The position numbers and the translations under genes are program-made. A stretch of 34,945 nt of DNA from an uncultured Clostridia bacterium (GTDB lineage: Bacteria; Bacillota; Clostridia; Christensenellales; Borkfalkiaceae), in assembly GCA_947177975.1 (NCBI GenBank), contig CAMWWH010000007.1, forward strand, positions 1-34,945, written 5' to 3'. The notes under the pieces are model-generated. The model was not told the origin of the DNA. It was given only the letters and a program-made list of their open reading frames with translations, and did no database searches. This document shows, piece by piece, positions 17,847 through 27,656 of the stretch (position 1 is its first letter; each line of letters starts with the position of its first letter).

Positions 17847-19682
17847 CTATTCCACGGATACGCACTTTGCGAGGTTGCGCGGCATATCCACGTCAAGCCC
17901 CTTGGCAACGCATACGTAATAGCTTAAAAGTTGCAGGGGTATGACCGCTAAACTCGTGGTAAAATACGCCTCGGTTTTCGGAACGTAGAATGTAAATTCG
18001 GAATGTTCCTGAAGCGAATAATTGCCTTCGAGCGTCACGCTCATAATCTGCGCCCCGCGCGTTTTGACTTCCGAAAGGTTGCTTACAGCCTTTTCTGCAA
18101 GCCGCATCTGGGTTATCAGTCCGATAACCAGCGTACCCTCCTCGATAAGGCTTATATGTCCGTGTTTGAGTTCGCCCGCCGCATACGCGTCGGAATGAAT
18201 GTAGCTTATCTCTTTAAGCTTTAAACTGCCCTCTAAGCAGATTGCGTAGTCGATACCTCTGCCTATGAAGTACACGTCCTTTTTGTTGGCTATCTTCGAG
18301 GCAAACCATTTGAGCCACTCGTCGTCGGACAATATCTTTTCCATCGACGCGGGCAGTGCGAGCATTTCGTCTATGAGCTGCGCGTATCTGTCCTCGTCGA
18401 TTTTTCCGTTTATCAAAGCGAGCTGAACGGCAAGCGCGTAAGACACTATGAGCTGTGCGCTGTACGCCTTGGTCGTCGCAACCGAAATCTCGGGACCCGC
18501 CTTGGTGTAAATCACGTTATCCGCCTCGCGCGCAATTGCCGAGCCGAGCACGTTGACGATTGCAAGCGTAGCAACTCCCGCCGCCTTCGCCCCGCGCAGC
18601 GCTTCCAGCGAATCCGCCGTTTCGCCCGACTGGCTGATTACCACGACCAACTCGTTTTCGCCGTAAACGGGACTGCGGTATCTGAACTCCGACGCGACGT
18701 CCACGTCGACGGGAATACGCGCCAAATCCTCGATAACGTATTTTGCAACCATTCCCACGTGGTAAGCCGAACCGCACGCCGCTATGCGTATGCGCTTGAA
18801 CGAGCTCAGTTTTTCGTCGGAAAGCCCCGCCTCCGACAAATCGATTTTTCCGTCTTTTATCAGCGAATTCAAAGTGTCCGTGACCGCCCTCGGCTGTTCG
18901 CGGATTTCTTTGAGCATATAGTACTTGTAACCGCCCTTTTCAGCCGCGTCCGCGTCCCAGTCGATTTTGACGGGCTGCTTCTCGATTACTTTTCTGTCGA
19001 CGTTGTAAAAGGTCGCCTTGCCCTTTTCTATGCGGGCGATTTCCATATTGTCGACGTAGTAGACGTTGCGCGTATACTTTAAAATCGCGGGCACGTCCGA
19101 AGCGACGAAGCTGCCTTCGTCGGCAACGCCCACAATAAGCGGGCTGTCCTTTCTCGCAATGTAAATCTCTTCGGGATAATCCTCGAACATAACGGCGATT
19201 GCGTACGAGCCGCGCACGCGCAGCGTAAAGCTTACCATCGCCTCCAACGGACTCTTCCACTTCTTGTAGTAGTAATCGACAAGCTTGGTGGCTATCTCGG
19301 TGTCCGTTTCCGAATAGAACGTGTATCCCTTGGACGTGAGCTTTTCTTTAAGCTCGACGTAGTTTTCGATAATGCCGTTGTGCACCGCAACTATTGTCTG
19401 GTCGTCGTTGCTGTGCGGGTGCGCGTTCACCTCCGACGGCATACCGTGGGTCGCCCAGCGGGTATGACCTATGCCGCAGGTGCCTTTTAGCGCCTTGCCC
19501 TTTTTGAGTTTGTCAGACAGCACGCTCAGCTTGCCGTTGGTCTTTACAATTTCGTGTTTGCCCTTATTGTTTCTTACGGCAACGCCCGCCGAATCGTATC
19601 CGCGGTATTCGAGCTTAGAAAGCCCCTCCAACAGTATGGGCGCCGCCTGTTTTTTTCCCGTATATCCGACTATTCCGCACAT
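17847..19682 (-). CDS. glmS: Glutamine--fructose-6-phosphate aminotransferase (isomerizing)
   Basis: 'MCGIVGYTGKKQAAPILLEGLSKLEYRGYDSAG', two SIS domains, C-term 'DVDMPRNLAKCVSVE'. Confidence 0.98.
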   Translation of the reverse strand: MCGIVGYTGKKQAAPILLEGLSKLEYRGYDSAGVAVRNNKGKHEIVKTNGKLSVLSDKLKKGKALKGTCGIGHTRWATHGMPSEVNAHPHSNDDQTIVAVHNGIIENYVELKEKLTSKGYTFYSETDTEIATKLVDYYYKKWKSPLEAMVSFTLRVRGSYAIAVMFEDYPEEIYIARKDSPLIVGVADEGSFVASDVPAILKYTRNVYYVDNMEIARIEKGKATFYNVDRKVIEKQPVKIDWDADAAEKGGYKYYMLKEIREQPRAVTDTLNSLIKDGKIDLSEAGLSDEKLSSFKRIRIAACGSAYHVGMVAKYVIEDLARIPVDVDVASEFRYRSPVYGENELVVVISQSGETADSLEALRGAKAAGVATLAIVNVLGSAIAREADNVIYTKAGPEISVATTKAYSAQLIVSYALAVQLALINGKIDEDRYAQLIDEMLALPASMEKILSDDEWLKWFASKIANKKDVYFIGRGIDYAICLEGSLKLKEISYIHSDAYAAGELKHGHISLIEEGTLVIGLITQMRLAEKAVSNLSEVKTRGAQIMSVTLEGNYSLQEHSEFTFYVPKTEAYFTTSLAVIPLQLLSYYVCVAKGLDVDMPRNLAKCVSVE

Positions 19683-21035
19683 TTAATCTTTCCTCTCATA
19701 TCCGCCGCCGACTATCGCGGCTTTGACGCTTTCGGCTATCCTTTCGCACGCCTTTTTCTCTTCCGCCTCGACCATTATTCTCACAAGCGGTTCGGTGCCC
19801 GATTCTCTGACTAAAATTCTTCCCTTATCGCCGAGCTCGTCCGCCGCGACCTTGATTGCCTCATTTACGCGCGCGTCCTCCTGAGCCGCCGTTTTGTCCG
19901 TCACTTTTACGTTTATAAGTACCTGCGGGTATTCCGTAACAGCCCCGCAAAGGCTTGACAGGCTTGTCCGCTTTTCGAGCATAACCTGCGCTATTTTCAG
20001 GCTTGTAAGTATTCCGTCGCCCGTATTCGCCAACTCGCCGAAGATTATATGACCCGACTGCTCGCCGCCTATTACACAGCCTTCAGACAGCATATATTCC
20101 CGAACGTACTTGTCGCCGACGGCGGTTTTCGCGTAATTTATACCTGCTTTGTCGAACGCCTTGTAAAGTCCGAAGTTAGACATTACGGTCGTCACGACCG
20201 TATTGTTTGCAAGCCGTCCGCGATCCTTTAAATACGTGCCGCAGACGTACAGAATTTTGTCGCCGTTTACGACGTTGCCCTTTTCGTCGACGGCAAGACA
20301 TCTGTCCGCGTCGCCGTCGTAAGCAAAGCCTATATCCAGCCCCTTTTCTTTAACGAGCTTTTGCAAGCCCTCGATATGCGTGGAGCCGCAGCTTGCGTTT
20401 ATGTTCAGTCCGTCGGGGTTATCGTTTATAACCGTGACCGTCGCGCCGAGCGCGGTGAAAACCTCTTTGGCAATACCGTAAGCCGAGCCGTTGGCGCAGT
20501 CAAGCCCCACCTTCAATCCCGAAAGATTTACTCCGTTGGAAACGAGAAATTTTTTATATTCCTCTTCGCCCTCGTAAAAGCGGAAAACTCTGCCGATATT
20601 CTCACGCGTTACGGCAATTTCCGACTTGCCGTCGATATGGTCTTCAAGTTCGGCGATAACGTCCTCGCGCATTTTTTCACCCCTCGCGCAGAAGAGCTTT
20701 ATGCCGTTATCGTAGTATGGATTGTGGCTTGCCGAAATCATTATTCCGCAGGCTAAATTAAATTTGTTTACCGTAAACGCGACCGCGGGAGTTGTGGTAA
20801 CGCCCAAAAGCAACGCGTTTGCGCCCGCCGCCGTCAGTCCCGCAATGAGCGCGCTTTCGAGCATATCGCCCGATATACGCGTATCCTTGCCTATAACGAC
20901 TTCGTAAGGTACGCCCTCCCCGCTCTTTTCGCGGACGTAAGCGCCGATAAACTCGCCGATTTTATATGCGTGTGCGGCGGTCAGGGAGACGTTTGCCTCG
21001 CCCCTGAAACCGTCCGTTCCGAAATATCTACCCAT
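19683..21035 (-). CDS. glmM: Phosphoglucosamine mutase
   Basis: 'MGRYFGTDGFRGEANVSLT', 'GIMISASHNPYYDNGIK', 'FDGDAD'-type 'AYDGDADRCLAVD', 'RESGTEPLVRIMVE'. Confidence 0.97.
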   Translation of the reverse strand: MGRYFGTDGFRGEANVSLTAAHAYKIGEFIGAYVREKSGEGVPYEVVIGKDTRISGDMLESALIAGLTAAGANALLLGVTTTPAVAFTVNKFNLACGIMISASHNPYYDNGIKLFCARGEKMREDVIAELEDHIDGKSEIAVTRENIGRVFRFYEGEEEYKKFLVSNGVNLSGLKVGLDCANGSAYGIAKEVFTALGATVTVINDNPDGLNINASCGSTHIEGLQKLVKEKGLDIGFAYDGDADRCLAVDEKGNVVNGDKILYVCGTYLKDRGRLANNTVVTTVMSNFGLYKAFDKAGINYAKTAVGDKYVREYMLSEGCVIGGEQSGHIIFGELANTGDGILTSLKIAQVMLEKRTSLSSLCGAVTEYPQVLINVKVTDKTAAQEDARVNEAIKVAADELGDKGRILVRESGTEPLVRIMVEAEEKKACERIAESVKAAIVGGGYERKD

Positions 21036-21038
21036 TTT

Positions 21039-21740
21039 TCAACCTTTGTGAACTACGTTACCCTTTCCCTTGTAAATGCTGTCGGCGGGAATTACTCCGC
21101 GCACCGACGAGAGCGGATAGACGCGCGTGTGTCTGCCTATTACCGTGCCCGGATTTAAAACGCTGTTACAGCCGACGTCGGCGAAGTCGCCCAAAAACGC
21201 GCCCGCCTTTTTCAAGCCGGTAGCCTCCTGCGTTTCGCCGTGAATAACCACGGGGGTTCTGTCCGACTTGATATTGGAGGTTATCGACCCCGCGCCCATA
21301 TGCGCCTTGTAGCCCAAAATGCTGTCGCCCACGTAATTGAAGTGGGGCACCTGCACGCCGTCGAACAAGATGACGTTTTTTAGTTCGGTGGAATTTCCCA
21401 CCACGCAGTTTTCGCCGACGAGCGCACTGCCGCGGATAAAGGCGCAATGCCTTACCTCGGTATTCGCTCCGATAATCGCGGGAGCGCCGATATACGCCGT
21501 GGGCGCAACCTTTGCGGTCTTGTGCACCCAGACGTTCGGCGATAATTCCGTGAAATCTCCGCCGAGGGTTTTACCCAACTTTTCAATGAGTGCGCTTATG
21601 CCGCCGAGGGCTTGCCACGGCTTTTCAAAGCCCTTGAGATATTCCCCCGCAATAGTATGTGACAAATCGTACAAATGAATAATATCAATCAATGTTTCAC
21701 CGTTTCCGCGCACGTATGCGCATTCCCCGCGCGTGCGCAT
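21039..21740 (-). CDS. Left-handed beta-helix acyltransferase-like protein resembling the GlmU C-terminal domain only
   Basis: Hexapeptide repeats 'APTAYIGAPAIIGANTEVRHCAFIRGSALVGENCVVGNSTELKNVILFDGVQVPHFNYVGDSILGYKAHMGAGSITSN'; no pyrophosphorylase domain. True start may be TTG at 21692 (weak upstream GGTGAAACA) rather than the SD-less ATG at 21740. Confidence 0.82.
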   Translation of the reverse strand: MRTRGECAYVRGNGETLIDIIHLYDLSHTIAGEYLKGFEKPWQALGGISALIEKLGKTLGGDFTELSPNVWVHKTAKVAPTAYIGAPAIIGANTEVRHCAFIRGSALVGENCVVGNSTELKNVILFDGVQVPHFNYVGDSILGYKAHMGAGSITSNIKSDRTPVVIHGETQEATGLKKAGAFLGDFADVGCNSVLNPGTVIGRHTRVYPLSSVRGVIPADSIYKGKGNVVHKG

Positions 21741-21743
21741 TTG

Positions 21744-21786
21744 ACTATAATATATAGTTAACTTTATATATTATACTCTTAACGGC
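21744..21786 (-). promoter_or_regulatory. Promoter of glmU-like/glmM/glmS operon with overlapping AT-rich palindrome
   Basis: Minus strand: TTGCAA - 17 nt - TATAAT (21770-21775); near-palindrome actataatatatagttaactttatatattatact at about 21744-21777. Confidence 0.7.
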
Positions 21787-21941
21787 ACGCTATTGCAAGT
21801 ATTTTCGACAATTTGCGCCCGCCCCTCCGCACACGCAAAAATTGCCTAAAATTTCCAATTGCCCCCGTAATATGCCGCAACGAACGCGTTTTTTTATAAA
21901 TTTTCCACTGAAAACTGATTAAAAATTTTTATTGAAATTTT

Positions 21942-21973
21942 AAGCGCCGAACGGTAAAAACCGTTCGGCGCTT
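21942..21973 (-). terminator. Intrinsic terminator downstream of DUF4011 helicase gene
   Basis: aagcgccgaacgg-taaaaa-ccgttcggcgctt perfect stem; A/T-rich tract follows on minus strand. Confidence 0.75.
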
Positions 21974-21978
21974 TGAAA

Positions 21979-24900
21979 TCAGCCGAGTGAAATTCTGTCG
22001 GAAACACTGCGGATAAACATACCGCTGTCCGTGCCTTCGTCGATACACGCGCTTATATACGACGAGAATTTCTCGCCCGCCCTTGCGGGCTTGAACTGCG
22101 CGATAACCGCCGCGATAAGCTCGTCGCGGTACATACTTACGTTTTCCAAAAGCACCGCCTTAACGAGCGTAATTACGTCGTAGGGCGAGTATTCCGTTTC
22201 GTTAGTGCGAACGCCCGCGCCCTCGTCCACGCGGTATCTTTCGAACGCTACCGCCTTGTCGGTCTTGTAGTAGTGCGTAGTGCCTAAAAGCTCCGCAGCC
22301 TTTAAGTTTGCGGCGGGAATGAGTGAAATTATCTTGCCCTCCAACCTCGAGCCGTACTTCTGCACGCCGTACTGCGCAAGCACGCGCTTGACCAAAAACT
22401 GTTCGGATATCGGCTCTTCGGCGGTTACCACCGCCCTTATGGTTCTGATAAGCTCCGCGTCCATATCGCCGCTTAAAAGCGCGTTACCGTCGCACTCCGT
22501 AACCTGAGCTTTGGCGACCTTGTACGCCTTTTTATAGTTGCCCGAAACGTTGGTGCTCGTCGAGGTCAGCCTGTCAAGATAGTCCTTGATTTTCTTGATT
22601 TCACGCTTGGGATTGTTGAAGAAGTTGACGGAATACAGCCTTATTACGTTCCAGTTGTTGCGCTTTAAGGTATTGACTTGCATTACGTACTTATCCTTGA
22701 CCGAGAAGTTTTTAGTGCCGTCGCACAGCACCGCCAGAATAAAGTTGCGCTTGTTCTTGGGGTCTAAAACGCCCACGTCGATTTTGAAATCGGAAACGCC
22801 GACGTCGCAGCGGCAGTCGTATCCATAGGAGGAAAGCTCCTTGGCTACGTACTTGCCTATACCCGTCTTGTTGATTATAACTTCGTCGTGCGGGGTGGCA
22901 ATGCCCGTTCTGCCGCGCTCGGCAAACTCCAAGAAGCCCTTCAAGCCCGCAACGCCCCTCGACGTCGTGCGCGACAAATCTATCATCGGATAGCGCATCG
23001 ACGAGAATACGACCATCTCCTCCCTCGCTCTCGACACCGCAACGTTAAGTCTGCGCCAGCCGCCGAACTGGTTCAAGGGTCCGAAGTTCAAAGAAATTTT
23101 GCCGAGCGTGTCGGGTCCGTAGCAGACCGAGAACAGAATTATATCTCTCTCGTCGCCCTGCACGTTTTCGAGGTTCTTGATAAACAGCGGCTCTTCCCTC
23201 TCGTACGCAACGTCGTCAAGCCCGTGCTCCGAAATCGCTTTGGTGAGCATTCTTTCGATATACACTTGCTGAGGTGTCGAGAAGGTTACGACGCCTATCG
23301 ACGAACGGCGCAGGTTGGTATCCGACAGCCTTCTTATAACCTCGGCAACCAGCATTTCCGCCTCTTCCTTGTTGCACTTCGAGCCGCCGCGCTGATACAC
23401 GCCGTGCTCGACGTAGCGGAACTTTACCTTGCTGTCCAGGGCGTCGGGCGACGGGAAGGTGCACAGCCTCGAAGAATAATACATTATGTTCGAGAAAGCG
23501 ATAAGGCTTTCGTGCTTGGAACGGTAGTGCCAGGTTAAGTGCTTTTCGGGTATGCCGAGCGCCAGACAGTCGTCGAGAACGCTCTCCAAATCCTCCGTTT
23601 CGGGACTGTCCTCGTCCTCGCCTACCGACATAAAGAATGACGTGGGCGGCATCTGCTTGGGGTCGCCGACGATAATCGCGCTCTTCGCTCTCGCAAGCGA
23701 GGGCACAGCCTCGCACGTGGGAAGCTGAGAAGCCTCGTCGAAAATCACTATGTCGAAGAGGTCAGGCGTCGCGGGCAGGAACTGCGATACGGTGAACGGC
23801 GACATCAGCATACAGGGCGCCACCACCTTTAAAAGCTCGGGGATTTCGCCGAACAGCGTGCGTAAATTCAGACCGCGCAGGTTGCCCTTGGTCTGCCTGT
23901 GGAAGGACATCAGCTCCAAAGTGAGCGCGCCCTCGGTTTCCGCGTCGGGCAGACGTGAAATTAAATCGTGACGGATTTTATCGCGCGTAAGCCTTGAAAA
24001 CTCCTCCAAAATCTGCGAGAAGTTGCTCGCCGTTTCGTCCAATACGGTTGCCGAAAGCCCCGAAAGGCGCGGGTCGGCGGGGATATTTTTCTGCACGAAA
24101 TTTCTGTAAACGTTCTTGCGGAACGCCGACAGTATTTTTTCGCCGCTTATCTGTCCGCTCTCCAACGCGTCGGTTATGAATGTAAGTCCGTTTTCGTTGA
24201 GGCTCTTTGCCGTAGCCTTGTACATAGCCCACGCGGGCAGCATATCGATATTGTCTATAAGCGCGTTGCACTTAGCATAATAATAGTCGTAAATATCCTC
24301 GTCGGATATAGCCTGTTTGTCCGCCTCTATGCTGTCGGCAAAGTAGTCGCAGCTCTGCGCGAACGACTTAGCCGAACCGAGCACGCCGACAAACAGCGGC
24401 TTTAAATGACCGTCCGAAGCCTTTGCGCATACCGAGTTAAACGCGTCTGCGTTGTAGTCCATAAACACGCCCGAGCAAAGACTGTGGAATTCGTATAAGG
24501 GCTGTAAGAAGTCGTCGCGCTTCTTGTCGTTTATGCCGCCGCCCAGCCCGACGAAGTTGGACGACAGCGAGGTGTAAGCCAAAATTTTAAGCTTATCCTG
24601 CTCTATTTCGAGCGCCGCCTTTACCCAGTCGAGCTCCTCGCCCTCTTTTACCGGCGTGCGCGCGAGGTGCATTATGCGCTTTACTACCGTGCTCAAAATC
24701 TTGGACGACTGCCAGTCGCCGCCGCATTCCTCTATCTCGCCGTCGATTTTGTCGGCGAACTTGCCCAAATCGACAAGCCCTTTGAAATTCACAAGCCAGT
24801 TCTTAACGCCCGCGTCGTAGCGCAGGTTTGCGTTATAGAAGATATAAAACTCTCTTTCGTCACATTCGAAGAACACCTTCAGCTCTTCGCGGGAAAGCGT

Positions 24901-27609
24901 TCTGACAATCTGCACGAGGTTCGAAAGCTTCTTGGACGTGAACGTACTGATTTTCTGATTGAAGGTATTCAGAAACAGCGCAAGGTAATTTTTAAGATGC
25001 TTCAATTCCGCAAGCACTACCTCCGCGGAATAGAATACCGAGCGCTTGATTTTTTCGTCGCACTCGGTCAAGTTGACGTTGGTAAACGGCGAACGATAAA
25101 CTCCGCCGCACTCCCTTGCCGCCGCCTGCGCCGTTAAAAGCATATTTTCGTATTCCGAAAGCTTTTTCGCGGTCAGATTGTCGTAGAACGTGCTCTCGAT
25201 ATTGACAAGCTCGGGCGCGGACATATTGGCAAGATAGTTGACTATGCCCTCGTATACCGATACGCCCAGACCGCGCTTTTTGTGAAGAGCATAGAGCGGC
25301 TGATACAACGTGTCGCGGTACTCGCATATGGTTTCGCCGTCGGCAATAAACCGCGTTTCGTCGTACTCCGATTTGAGCGCAAGCGTATTCTCTATCGAGC
25401 GCACGATTTCGCCCTTGTCGACCGTCTTGCCGCTGTGCAGTTCCAAACAGAATTCGCCGATACCTATCTCGTTCAAGCGCTTTTTAACGACGTTGAGCGC
25501 CGCCTGCTTTTCGGCGACGAACAACACGCGCTTACCCTTGTCGAGCGCGTTGGCTATTATGTTGGTGATGGTCTGGCTCTTGCCCGTTCCGGGAGGGCCG
25601 TGCAGAACGAAGGTCGTACCCTTTGCCGACTCGGCGACCGCGGAATACTGCGAGCTGTCGCAGGAAAGCGGCGTCAATACGTCGGTGGGGTCTGCGTCGT
25701 CCTCGTCCTCGCCGCAAAGCTTGTTATCGGTGAATTTGTTGGTATTTTCGAGCAAGCCCGCAATCAGCGGGTTCTGCTTGTACACGCCCATATTGTCCTT
25801 TACGTCCCGCCACATTGCGTAGCCCGCAAAGGTGAACTGCGCAAGGTATACGTCCTCGTACACAAGCCAGCCCTTCATATTAGCCGTCTTTGCGCGGAAT
25901 ACCGCAAGTATCTCCGTCGGGGTCAGCTTTTCGTCCTCGACGCCCCTTATGTCTATGTCGAACTCCTGCTTTAAAAATTCGAGGAGCGTTGTATTTACGA
26001 CGAAGTTATCGCCGATTTCCAGCGTTACGCCCTGCGTCTTGGTCTTCTTTAAGTTGACGGGCAGAAGCACGACGGGCGCGTATTTGAATTCCTTGTCGTC
26101 GGGGTGGCGCCATTTCAGAAAGCCGAGCGTTAAATAAATGGTGTTTGCGCCCACCTCTTCCATCGACGACTTGCCCTTTCTTATGAGCGTCTGCACCGCC
26201 TCGTTCAGACCGCTCTCGCCCGAGTACGAGCGGATAATCTGCGAGTTTAACTCTATCGAAACAAGCTCGTTTAGCGTTTTGACCTTGCCGCTCAGTCCGA
26301 AATAGAGCGCGTCGTCTAACTTGGACTGGTTGGGCAGCAGCGAAAGCGTAGACTTGTCCTCGATTTTTTCGAGGAACACCTTTAAGTCGGTGATTAAAAC
26401 GTGCACGCAGTCGCGCATGTATTTGAAATTGAGAAGATTGTTTTTAAGCGATAAATCGAGAAGGCGCCTTTCCCAGTTTCTGTTCCTCGTCGCCTTGCGC
26501 CGCAAGGAGAGGCTGTCGGCGTCGATAAGCTTTTCGGGTTTCGCGTCGTAAGAGTAGCGGTTGTTATCGAGTATTTCGTACGACGAGCCGCCGCCCACCT
26601 TTAACGGCATAGGGAAAATTCCGCCTATTCTGCAACGCTTTACGTCTATACATTCGTCGAACTTATCCTGTTGCAGAGCCGTGACAAAGTGCGTCGACGC
26701 GGTTGCGAAGCTTGCGTTTTTGTGCGCGAACAAATCGTCCACATCCACTATTGCAAGGTTATTGACGCCCGACGATACGTAGCGCTCTATTACCGACATA
26801 TCGTCCTCGATGGGCGAGTTGAAACAGCTTTCGTGGAGCCATACTCCCACGCCTATTGAGGTTTTGCCCGTTACGATTACCGGGTTGAACTTCGCCGCTT
26901 CAAGGCACGAAGACATAAACACCGCCATCGCGAGCGGAGTGGCTTTGCGCGACGAAACGACGTCGGCAAGATTGCCCACGCGCACGATTTCCCCGAAGCC
27001 GTCTAAATCTTCCCTCTCGATATTGAGATTGCGCACCGCCGAGAACATAGAGGCGAACGCGTACATCAAAGCGTTTTTATCGTTGCCCGAATAGCCCGAC
27101 CACTCCTTGGAATAGCCCCAGGTTTTGAGCTGCAAGCCCGCCTCGGCAAGGACCTTCTGGCAGTCGGAAAGCCGCGGACGCACGAACGCGGCGAGCATTT
27201 CGGGGTTGCCCTCCGTGCCGCCCCAGCACTCCATCGAAATCGCCTTGACGGGAGCTTCGATAGAGCACACCACCGCCTTGCCGCAAAAGACGGTGACGGT
27301 GACGACGCACGTTTCGGGCGCGTCGATTTCGGCAAGATACTTGGGATTTAAAAGCGACGGAGTCTTGACCTCCATACTGCTCTCGGCGGGAATTTCGTCG
27401 ATTTTTATTTCCGCGGGAAGTATGAGCTTGTTCGCGCCCGTAACCTGAATTACAAGTTCTTCTATCGCCTCTTCGCCGTTGTTGACCACTCTGAAAGACG
27501 TGAACAGCGGTACGCGGTTATAGTAGGTTGCGTACGATACGCAGTTTAAAAGCTCGCCGTCAAGTTCGAGCACTTCGCCAAGTTGTTTTGCCTTTTTATT
27601 CGCCGCCAT
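21979..27609 (-). CDS. DUF4011/DUF3320 superfamily I (UPF1-like) helicase with N-terminal Ig-like and transglutaminase-like regions and C-terminal PD-(D/E)XK (MTES_1575-type)-like domain
   Basis: 1876 aa; 'WERRLLDLSLKNNLLNFKYM' (DUF4011-type), Walker A 'GPPGTGKSQTITNIIANAL', Walker B 'DIVIFDEASQLPTCEAVPSL', 'NVQGDERDIILFS', 'NVAVSRAREEMVVFSS'; C-term 'ISEQFLVKRVLAQYGVQKYGSRLEGKI' (DUF3320-like). Confidence 0.88.
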   Translation of the reverse strand: MAANKKAKQLGEVLELDGELLNCVSYATYYNRVPLFTSFRVVNNGEEAIEELVIQVTGANKLILPAEIKIDEIPAESSMEVKTPSLLNPKYLAEIDAPETCVVTVTVFCGKAVVCSIEAPVKAISMECWGGTEGNPEMLAAFVRPRLSDCQKVLAEAGLQLKTWGYSKEWSGYSGNDKNALMYAFASMFSAVRNLNIEREDLDGFGEIVRVGNLADVVSSRKATPLAMAVFMSSCLEAAKFNPVIVTGKTSIGVGVWLHESCFNSPIEDDMSVIERYVSSGVNNLAIVDVDDLFAHKNASFATASTHFVTALQQDKFDECIDVKRCRIGGIFPMPLKVGGGSSYEILDNNRYSYDAKPEKLIDADSLSLRRKATRNRNWERRLLDLSLKNNLLNFKYMRDCVHVLITDLKVFLEKIEDKSTLSLLPNQSKLDDALYFGLSGKVKTLNELVSIELNSQIIRSYSGESGLNEAVQTLIRKGKSSMEEVGANTIYLTLGFLKWRHPDDKEFKYAPVVLLPVNLKKTKTQGVTLEIGDNFVVNTTLLEFLKQEFDIDIRGVEDEKLTPTEILAVFRAKTANMKGWLVYEDVYLAQFTFAGYAMWRDVKDNMGVYKQNPLIAGLLENTNKFTDNKLCGEDEDDADPTDVLTPLSCDSSQYSAVAESAKGTTFVLHGPPGTGKSQTITNIIANALDKGKRVLFVAEKQAALNVVKKRLNEIGIGEFCLELHSGKTVDKGEIVRSIENTLALKSEYDETRFIADGETICEYRDTLYQPLYALHKKRGLGVSVYEGIVNYLANMSAPELVNIESTFYDNLTAKKLSEYENMLLTAQAAARECGGVYRSPFTNVNLTECDEKIKRSVFYSAEVVLAELKHLKNYLALFLNTFNQKISTFTSKKLSNLVQIVRTLSREELKVFFECDEREFYIFYNANLRYDAGVKNWLVNFKGLVDLGKFADKIDGEIEECGGDWQSSKILSTVVKRIMHLARTPVKEGEELDWVKAALEIEQDKLKILAYTSLSSNFVGLGGGINDKKRDDFLQPLYEFHSLCSGVFMDYNADAFNSVCAKASDGHLKPLFVGVLGSAKSFAQSCDYFADSIEADKQAISDEDIYDYYYAKCNALIDNIDMLPAWAMYKATAKSLNENGLTFITDALESGQISGEKILSAFRKNVYRNFVQKNIPADPRLSGLSATVLDETASNFSQILEEFSRLTRDKIRHDLISRLPDAETEGALTLELMSFHRQTKGNLRGLNLRTLFGEIPELLKVVAPCMLMSPFTVSQFLPATPDLFDIVIFDEASQLPTCEAVPSLARAKSAIIVGDPKQMPPTSFFMSVGEDEDSPETEDLESVLDDCLALGIPEKHLTWHYRSKHESLIAFSNIMYYSSRLCTFPSPDALDSKVKFRYVEHGVYQRGGSKCNKEEAEMLVAEVIRRLSDTNLRRSSIGVVTFSTPQQVYIERMLTKAISEHGLDDVAYEREEPLFIKNLENVQGDERDIILFSVCYGPDTLGKISLNFGPLNQFGGWRRLNVAVSRAREEMVVFSSMRYPMIDLSRTTSRGVAGLKGFLEFAERGRTGIATPHDEVIINKTGIGKYVAKELSSYGYDCRCDVGVSDFKIDVGVLDPKNKRNFILAVLCDGTKNFSVKDKYVMQVNTLKRNNWNVIRLYSVNFFNNPKREIKKIKDYLDRLTSTSTNVSGNYKKAYKVAKAQVTECDGNALLSGDMDAELIRTIRAVVTAEEPISEQFLVKRVLAQYGVQKYGSRLEGKIISLIPAANLKAAELLGTTHYYKTDKAVAFERYRVDEGAGVRTNETEYSPYDVITLVKAVLLENVSMYRDELIAAVIAQFKPARAGEKFSSYISACIDEGTDSGMFIRSVSDRISLG

Positions 27610-27656
27610 TTAAATTACCTTTCTTTGTGTTTTGTCGGAAAATTTTTCCAATTAAC

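Noticed and set aside
21781-21940. Riboswitch or ncRNA in the DUF4011-glm intergenic region
   Set aside because: AT-rich with no convincing conserved secondary structure by eye; it lies mostly upstream of the glm promoter, so it would not be in the transcript.
25282-25974. 230-aa plus-strand ORF (and 22888-23538, 24667-25137)
   Set aside because: Antisense to the DUF4011 helicase; no motifs, no promoter or SD signal seen.
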